Shown one piece after another: positions 56,595-64,000 of a stretch of DNA of 64,000 nt. The translations under genes were made by a program, and so were the position numbers. The DNA is from Wyeomyia smithii (Eukaryota; Arthropoda; Insecta; Diptera; Culicidae), in assembly GCF_029784165.1 (NCBI RefSeq), contig NC_073696.1, positions 195,532,498 through 195,596,497 on the forward strand. The letters run 5' to 3'. Within the stretch, counting starts at the first letter, position 1, and each line of letters opens with the position of its first letter. The notes under the pieces were generated by a model. That model saw only the letters and a program-made list of their open reading frames with translations, had not been told where the DNA came from and did no database searches.

Positions 56595-57075
56595 GCTCCA
56601 GGACGATGTGTCCCTTGCTGTTAGAAGAAGTCCTTGGCTACAACTCGTTAGCTACTCCGTCTGCAGAGGACCCGCAGGTTGTCTTCCACTTCATCGAACC
56701 ATCTTTGATACAGGCTTTACTCGTTGCGCGCCTCGCCGACTCGTTTCTGCCGAGTCGTTATCGAAAATCATTTTCACAGAGCTTTCATCCTCGGCCTCCC
56801 AACTCTCGTCTAGAATAAGGTGTCGACGAATTACTCTGCTGGTGTCGTTGTCAACTGTCACCAGTACGCAATTCTTCCGGTTTCAACCTTCAGTCTGATG
56901 TACGTCTCCGTCGTCTTCTCAAGGGTGTACAGCGATATCGATGTCATCGGCGAAGCCAAAGAGCTGAACGGACTTCTTGAATACAATGAACCTCGTATAG
57001 ATATCAACCCTTCGTATTACAGCTTCCGAAGCGAAATTAAATAACGAGCACGATAATCCATCACCTCACTGTAAT
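56595..57075 (-). pseudogene. FADD-type LINE fragment with intact FADD box
   Basis: Minus strand from 57075: GDGLSCSLFNFASEAVIRR, SVQLFGFADDIDI, then a large deletion or degradation and the C-terminal RWFDEVEDNLRVL. The first part keeps its frame for over 40 codons, and the catalytic FADD is intact. A different subfamily from the GNGLSNLLFNIALE copies. Confidence 0.82.
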
Positions 57076-58303
57076 GCCTTGTTCACACTATAATAGCGGA
57101 TTGTCATGTGATATCGGGTATCTTGATATCAGAATCCATACATTGTTACCGATGACTTCCAAGTCAACTGGCCCAATTGAAGATTATGTTTAATTTGTAG
57201 AATGTAAGTTGTAAATATTGGGTTTGTTTGTGGTTGGCTCTTCGATATTGTTGTTAGCTGTTAATTTACATTATTTCCCAAATATTGTTACTTCTTGTTT
57301 AACATAGATTTAAGCTTTACCAAACAGACTAACATAAAAACACCAAATTACTCTATAATTAAGCAACGATAATTTGTGAAAAAAGAAAGCTATGTATTGT
57401 TTTCGTTTACAAGTCCGTGGGACCCTCGCCGGGTGACAACCTGTAACGTGACAACCCGGAACGTGCAGACCAGACGTTGGGGCTTAAGTCGTGGTTCCCA
57501 AGGCGCCACCGGAATTACAGGAATTCCGCCACAACGACGGCAAAATAGTCCGCACTAAAATTAGTTCAACAAATTAATAACCGCTAACCCAACACAACCC
57601 TGAATAAACGTCACCGTATATGTAAAAGCAAGAAAATGTTTCATCAAGATCGCTGCGAAAGCAAGACAGACGATGGAGCTCGTTACAAGGGGACAGTCGT
57701 GGGAGAAGAGTCATTAACGTTCGTACAATTAGTAAAGTAAAGACGGAATATAAAAGTGAGCAAAAAGGTAGAATTTGTGATTACGAAGAAGAAGGAGTTG
57801 AAACAGTCCGCCGGAGTGGAACAACGGCCAGGGTTAGTTTGACGGCTTCCAGGGAGTACGACAACGGCCAGCTAGGAGATTCGACGGCCCGACCGTACAC
57901 GAAAGAACTCGCCGTTTAGCTTGGACCAAGAGCTTCAACTGAGAAAGACACGCCGGAGGACAAGCCTGAACGTCCACGTGCCTTACTGAGCTGTTTCGGA
58001 ATCTGGTGGATTTGCGAGATGCTGACGAAACCCTAGTTTGCTGTAGTTTGCTTTCAAATAAGTAACAATCCCTTTTCTGCCAGAGTGTCGTTGGTCCACT
58101 TCGTTTGATCTAAATCGGTTCTCATTGCATAGTATAGAGTTTCGCCCGAACACGCTGCGACCCTGAGAACGTAAGCGTGAGTCTTCTGGGCAGTGTGAGG
58201 TAATTCATACTTTTAACATCTAGTTTTCACAGAAAATTTAGTGTATGACATTTGAAATCAAGATAGGCGATATAACATGATATCCGCTATAGAGTAAACG
58301 GGC
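57076..58303. mobile_element. 1.2-kb element with inverted ends, inserted in the LINE
   Basis: The left end GCCTTGTTCACACTATAATAGCGGAT... and the right end, inverted, GCCCGTTTACTCTATAGCGGAT..., share about 55 imperfect bases (GATATC, TATCTTGAT). It separates two parts of one LINE that read in the right order. The GC-richer core (57390-58200) has no frame above 62 codons. No clear target duplication was found. Superfamily unknown. Confidence 0.65.
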
Positions 58304-59045
58304 TATAACGCTCTTCGAGATTCGAAGAGACTTTAAAGTGTCCACGGAAACTCAATCTACGCGCCTCACTCGATCCATCGATCTGCCATAACTGATCTCG
58401 ATATCTAAGTCGTGATGGCGCGACCATCCATGAATCCCACCTGTGGTTGTCCTACGAACTCCCTCGCAAACGGTTTTACTCGACGGCATAGAGCTGAGAA
58501 AGTACTTTGTAGGCGGTGCTCAGTCACCCTTTCTGTAAATGGGGCACATGGTGTCCTTCATTCACTCCTCCGGTACTACCTCCTCCTCTTGGCAGTGTAG
58601 CGCCTTAGCCAGTGCTGCACCTCCGTGTTTCAAAAGCTCTCCATGGAGTTGCACAGCTCCAGCTGTTTTTTTTTTTTCAGTCGGCTGACCTCCTGTTCAA
58701 CCTCCTGGAGGTTAGAGACTGCAATTCTGCCGTCATCAACGTGTACACCAAGATCTACTACCACTTCATCGTCTTCTTCTGCTTCATCGGTGTTAATGTG
58801 TTCGTCGAAGTACTGCCTCCAGCTTCCAATCGCGTCACACTTATTCGTGTGAAGAATGAAGTCCAGGTCCCTGCACATGCGTGCTTGTGGCACGTGACCT
58901 TTGCGGAAATTGTGTTGCACGTTACAGTTTCTCAATTGTTTCGCGATCTCGATCTTCCTGCTGGCGCTGCTTCTTTCGAAAGACCAAGTTTTGTGGGTTT
59001 GCCTGTTTGCGCGTCGGTAGCGCCATGCGTTCTCCCGCCTCATAT
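58304..59045 (-). pseudogene. FADD-type LINE fragment, linker before RT
   Basis: Minus strand from 59043: RRENAWRYRRANRQTHKTW, VPQARMCRDLDFILHTNKCD, IGSWRQYFDEHINTDEAEED and then VDDGRIAVSNLQEVEQE, followed (58630-58330) by remnants of EE...PEEW..D and YRKGD. This is the usual stretch between endonuclease and RT in this LINE group, immediately upstream of 57075 on the same strand. The 137-codon frame is still open. Confidence 0.85.
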
Positions 59046-59904
59046 ATTTATGGGACGAAAATCAAAACACTTTGATGGATTGACTGTAGGTAATAGCAGC
59101 CTACAATGTAAAGCCGAGCATAAAGGCGTGATCGAATGAATGAGGAAATTCTCTTCTAAAAACATTCCTCATTGTAAACTTTTCCATCCCTTGTTACCAA
59201 GTGATAAAAACCTTTGTATAGTTTTGTCCACAACTGCCGATCCCTTGTCATCTCATTACGGGAAAATTTATCTGCATAAACAAACCTCAACCAACCCACA
59301 ACATCACTTATACACCTGGTAAAACTTATTGAATTCGCCAAACTGTCATCGGGCACCTTTTTTAATTGTTGTGGACTCATAGATTCCGGTCATTTCCACC
59401 TCTACGCCTGATGCCAGATTCAACGTACAGGTCTCCCGGTTACGCTTGAGTACGATATGCCAATAACAACCAGTGAAGTCGATTTTAGAAATTTCGAAAT
59501 TTGAGCAAAACAGACGAAAAGTGTTAAACTCTGGTTTGCTGCACAATTTTGGGCTGGGAGTTTTCATTTCCGCGTTTTTTGTCAGATAGAGTTTATTGGG
59601 TTGAGAAAAACACCTTCCATAAAAAAGTTCACAGTGAAGAAAAATTTTCCGAAAAAATAATAAATGCCTACCTAGAAAAACTTGCGCATTTTTGTAGTAA
59701 AAAGTCTATGACTGCCCAGAAAATTAATCATAGACCGTGCAACTTTTAACTAAAATTACCTTTAACTAAAATAACTAAAATTACTAAAATTATTACTTCC
59801 TTGTACGCCTATGGGCACAAAAATTCATGGGGCAAGTTTCTTTTAAATGGACTCATGAGTGCGAACTAAATTTCTATTTTAACAACGGCTTTTTCCCGTT
59901 AACA
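59046..59904. other. AT-rich intergenic sequence
   Basis: Overlapping frames below 80 codons on both strands, none with a domain. Two short direct TAACTAAAAT repeats lie near 59745-59790. Confidence 0.3.
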
Positions 59905-60085
59905 CGCAAGTTCGTTAAGCAGACAGTATGTGAAGTAGGGAGAGCGAAAAATAAGCGAACTGGAAATATGATACAGATTTAGAAAAATATACCGCATCCC
60001 GACGGGACTCGAACCCGCAATCTCCCTGTCTCCGGCATGGTGTTTTGACACAATTAAATTACGGAGGACGGCGGTACTGTTCCAC
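59905..60085 (-). mobile_element. tRNA-derived SINE (family S4), with head
   Basis: Minus strand: GTCCTCCGTAATTTAATTG (A-box region), CACCATGCCGGAGACAGG, GGGTTCGAGTCCCGTCGGGA (B box and acceptor-like stem), then GCGGTATATTTTTC and TTCACATACTGTCTGCTTAA. The head resembles a tRNA but has no matching aminoacyl stem. Two headless copies occur at 31262 and 60224. Confidence 0.7.
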
Positions 60086-60223
60086 AATCTATATCGCATC
60101 ACATTCCACTACCGATTTATTTTATTGCTCATCCCTAATTACACACACATCGCTGTGCAAGCGTTATTTATAGACTGAAAGGAATGTCTCATCACACACA
60201 AAAGAGTCAGCTGATGCTGACTC

Positions 60224-60322
60224 CCGTCGGGATGCGGTATATTTTTCCAAATCTGTATCATACTTTCAGTTCGCTTATTTTTCGCTCTCTCTACTTCACA
60301 TACTGTCTGCTTAATGAACGAT
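60224..60322 (+). mobile_element. SINE fragment, family S4, inverted to the neighbour copy
   Basis: CCCGTCGGGATGCGGTATAT to ACTGTCTGCTTAATGAAC. It lies about 140 bp from the opposite-strand full copy, so the two could pair as an inverted repeat. Confidence 0.65.
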
Positions 60323-60339
60323 CATGACTGCGACCAGAA

Positions 60340-62165
60340 ACATTTGATGTATTGTGATGACATCTACTCGTGATGTAACCCGGGTAATGCTATCAATCCA
60401 ACAATAACAAAGTTAGGAGGTGCGTCGTGATCACTACCTCGTTACCCAAAGTACGATGGTATAGAAAATGCTCTGTCAACCCTGAGCGTCCGTTCACCAA
60501 GGAAGTGTGGCTCAGAACAGCGTGTGTTCCATGTCCTATTCATTCTGCAAATCATGGGCTACAGGCACCTGATGCGAACACTACATTTGTTCACAGACTC
60601 ATCAACATGTGACCTAGGAATCAGATGACTGTTCAGGATGAGTGCAAGGTAGATCACCTAGTTACACCACTCTACGAGAGAGCCACTAAAACCAAATTTT
60701 ATTATCGTCAGCAGAAACAAGTCGGGGCGATTCCGAATGTGGGGACAAAATGACCTGTGTTTTAGTCACATTGAACACAATTTTCCAATTGGTGTAATGA
60801 TTATTCAGATAATACATTGTGGTTCTAGAAATAATAAATACACTGCAAAAAAAAAAAAATTCTCTGCCAAGTTTTCCAAATTGTCACAAAATATTTATTA
60901 TCTCAAAAAGTTCAAATATGGTGGTGGTAAAATGAAAAACAATTAAGTTATGTACGTTTGAGTATTTTGACATTTTCACTCTAAACTTGTTTCTGAGTGT
61001 TTTTTTTTCTAGCTACACATTACATTACACATTACGAAAATTTAGTATCATAATCGATCATTTTTATACTGGCCCTGTTGAAATGGATATGCGCAAACAA
61101 CCGGTGAACCCCGTTATCAAAAGTTTGTAGAAATAAAACGAACCCACAAGGTAACCAATTGAAATAGTACATGTTTATATCAAGTAAATCCAGATTAATA
61201 GAGTCAGAAGCTGAGATACTGAGCAGACAGGTTTCACTAATAAACTTGCACTTGCGGCAGTCCACGCTACTTCTAAAACTAATGCTTATTTTTTTCCAGT
61301 GTAAATACTTTTTCCAGAACCGCAATTTTAATACCTGCATCTTTGCCGAAGACACTATTTCAATCTAACAAGCCGTTTTTATGATATAGAATTTTTTTCA
61401 TCTGTCACTATTTAGGATAGGCCCTTTTGAAACAGCAGTCGCGAATGTAGAACTGATATCATAAATTGACCTTGTGATGAATAAGGAACAACTGTGAAAA
61501 GTTTCAGCGAAATCGGAAATGACATGCTGAAATAATTTCTTTTTACCTATTTTCTATATAATGCCTGAGTGTACAGTTTTCTGCACCGAATAATTTTTTA
61601 CGGTACTGATGAGATTCGGTAACAATAGGGTAAAGCTACATTGGATGGACCACGTCTTTTAGTGGACCACCGGAAATTAACTCAATATATGCGGAAATTC
61701 GAAGGATTTTCAAGAAACTTTCATGGGGAAACATATTATCCAGCTAATCTGTGGCAGAATCACGAGAAATATTTGTAAATCAAATATACTATTATTGATT
61801 GAAAAAATAATTGTAAATTCCAATTTATATCAAGAGAATAAACAGTTGTTCGGCAGAGTGGCACACTGAAGTAAGTGCTTCATCCAAGGTAGTTCTATCC
61901 TAGTTCGAGCAGAAATGAGTAAGAAAACAAATTTTCTATGTGCTGTCAAGAAAACATAGTGAACCACCCTGCAGAATAACTCCATTCCTGCAAAAACTCG
62001 ATTTTCAGAAAACTTCCATCGGGAAACATCTTATTGCAAACAAATATGCAAAATTTTGCACAGAAAAACCATATTTTCGCGAAGGTGCAGAAAACATTGT
62101 TTGCATTTTATTACAAATACAAGAGCCCTCAAATGGAACATTTTTTCAGTGGATGCATTTTTAGA
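60340..62165. other. Intergenic sequence, nothing recognised
   Basis: No open frame above 107 codons and no domain. Some text around 61650-62100 (GGGAAACAT..ATTA) is repeated loosely, suggesting an old repeat. Confidence 0.3.
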
Positions 62166-62169
62166 TGTA

Positions 62170-63383
62170 CAGGGGGTAGATAAAATGAGACAGGCAAAAT
62201 TTTGTCAATTTTAAAATAGCCAGAACTTCACGAAAAATGAATCAATTCTGAAGAAACCGGTTTCATTTTATTGGAAAGCTATTCTAATTTCCAAAAATTA
62301 CTAGGGAATTTGACGGGACCAACGGACACCGGGAATAATCCAGATTCTAGAAGTGTGTGTCAAAATGTGGATTCTCGCAACGCTTATAACTTTTTCTGAC
62401 ATCTTGTTTCTTTAAGGTTTATATGTTTACAAAAAAACTAGAATTAATTCCGAGTTCATTGGTGCCCAAAGGTTGATAATTTGTCGAAAAACCATCGAGA
62501 TATAAATTAATTAAGTATGGGTGTTGTTTTTATCAATTTTCTCTTGTTGCGTACCATTTTCCGTGGGCACCCTAGCAGAACTCAATGGGTGTGTAGGCCT
62601 TAGTGAACGAAGCAACTTTGCAAAATTTTTTTGAAAATTATCTGGACTAGCATTAGAAAATGTTTGAAGTATTCAAACCTCTTTCTTATAAATCAACATA
62701 TCCAAATAATGACGAGAGATAGAGAATGATTGTCAACGGATAACTTCTAGAAAATTATCTGAACTTTTATTTAAAAAAATATAAAACAATTGAATTTCAG
62801 ATCCTACACTGAAAAAATATTCATTTTTCAAAACAAGAAGTGATTTTAAAAATGTCGGTTATTTTATATTTTTTCAAATGAAGGTTTTTAGATAAACAAT
62901 TTAGTTACCTAAAACTTTTCAGAACAAGCCACAGTGCAAATTCTTAAAGAAAAAAAGTTTTTCTCACAAAAACTTTTTCGTGTACTGTGTACCCAACAGC
63001 AGAAAAACTGCAAAAAACATACTTAATTCATTCATATCTCGATGGTTTCTCGACGGATTTTCAAACTTTGGGCACTAATGAACGCGGAATAAATTCTAGT
63101 TATTTGTAAACATATAAACCTAACAGAAACAAGTTGTCAGAAAAAGTTATAAGCGTTGCAAAAATGGACATTTCGACATACACTCCTAAAATCCGGAATA
63201 TTTCCGGTGTCCGTTGGTCCCGTTAAATTCCCTAGTAACTTTTAGAAACTAGAATAGTTTTCTCAGTAAAATTAAAGCGGTTTCATCAAAATGGATTCAT
63301 TTTTCGTGAAGTTCTTACTATTTAAATATTGACAAAATTTTGCCTGTCTCAATCATTTTGTCTAGATGGTAGTTAAAGCCCTG
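62170..63383. mobile_element. 1.2-kb foldback with TA target duplication (pogo-like)
   Basis: The left arm (62170-62580) and right arm (63000-63383) are inverted, with conserved blocks GAGACAGGCAAAATTTTGTC, GAACTTCACGAAAAATGAAT, GGGACCAACGGACACCGG and TTTATATGTTTACAAA. TA flanks CAGGG.../...CCCTG at 62168-62169 and 63384-63385. The loop of about 420 bp is AT-rich. No transposase. Confidence 0.82.
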
Positions 63384-63434
63384 TAGGTAGTTAAAGCCAA
63401 AAATAAATCTTCGATTTTATTGGACAACCAATTA

Positions 63435-63712
63435 GGAGGCATCCAGAAATTACGTAACGCCATAGAGACTGGAGGGGAGTATTCCTGACGTTACGATTTG
63501 TTACATAGAAAAGGGGGCTGGTAGGATCAGCGTTACGTAGCAAAAAATCTTCGGAGAGACTCTCCAAGAACAACCATTTTATTAAGCAAATTCTTCCACT
63601 GTGTTACGTAATTTTTATTAGGAGGTGGGTGCTAGTGTTATGTTTCGTTACATATGGAGAGGTGGGGTCCAAAAATTGGGATTTTTGCGATACGTATTTT
63701 ATGGATGTCACC
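63435..63712. mobile_element. 278-bp MITE with TTA target duplication
   Basis: The ends GGAGGCATCCAGAAATTACG and, inverted, GGTGACATCCATAAAATACG are flanked by TTA (63432-63434 and 63713-63715), the 3-bp duplication style of PIF/Harbinger. No ORF. The remainder to 64000 shows no gene. Confidence 0.78.
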
Positions 63713-64000
63713 TTACAAAGATATATATTTGAATAATTTGCCTCTCAAGTCTAGTTTTAATTGGTTTTTGTACTATTCGAATATAGATTCGTAAAGAGAT
63801 TATTTTGCACTGAGGTCTAGGTTGCACTGGGAAATCGCTTTATATTAGAATTTTCATAAAATCTCCATTTTCAATAAATTAAGCTAGCGAAATATGTCAT
63901 GTTTAAATCTGCATTGAAAATTGAATTAAAAATTGAAAACAATTCCATAGTCTCCTCCTGACATCAAACCACTGCCGCTACTGTCACTGCGATCGATTAC

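Noticed and set aside
60000..60075. Possible tRNA gene with a GGTTCGAGTCC arm
   Set aside because: Same body after the head appears headless twice elsewhere, so it is a SINE; no aminoacyl stem.
1..64000. Endogenous viral insertions (flavi- or rhabdovirus-like), which are common in Aedes
   Set aside because: No open frame or fragment looked like a viral protein; all reverse-transcriptase signals are non-LTR LINEs.

Overview
The window looks like nuclear DNA of a mosquito (Culicidae, probably Aedes or a close relative). The signs are very dense and mostly decayed transposon relics, several tRNA-derived SINE families with long oligo-A tails, non-LTR retrotransposons, many MITEs, and one host gene with a very long intron. 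Species assignment is inference from repeat style, because no marker gene is present.

One host gene can be supported. It lies on the minus strand and encodes a 327-residue Sec14/CRAL-TRIO lipid-binding protein of the alpha-tocopherol-transfer/retinal-binding type. My model has a candidate TATA/initiator promoter near 34.57-34.63 kb and a non-coding first exon ending at 34305. An 871-bp intron follows, then a short exon carrying the start codon and 19 codons (33351-33295). Next come a 22.6-kb intron, an exon at 10696-10392, a 65-bp intron, and the last exon at 10326-9705. The three coding exons join in frame without a break.

Layout: 0-9.5 kb, downstream of the gene, holds a cluster of related dispersed repeats, CA-rich microsatellites, a full SINE and a TTAA MITE. 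9.5-34.6 kb is the gene, whose large intron carries a foldback with two nested pogo/Tigger-like elements, a mariner-type MITE, a hAT MITE with a perfect 8-bp target duplication, SINEs and decayed tandem repeats. 34.6-64 kb is an intergenic transposon graveyard. It has FADD-type LINE fragments on the minus strand split by hAT-type elements, a LOA/I-type LINE with reverse transcriptase and RNase H split by two MITEs, a self-nested TA-flanked element family, more SINEs, and a 1.2-kb foldback.

No intact transposase, complete retrotransposon, CRISPR array, rRNA, functional tRNA gene or recognisable viral insertion was found. The most interesting points are the multi-level nesting with readable target duplications, a recurrent palindromic motif at the ends of a dispersed repeat family, two ribozyme-like relics with compensatory changes in a stem, and an unexplained 256-codon open frame at 54964-55734. 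I did not find a clearly new multi-gene system.
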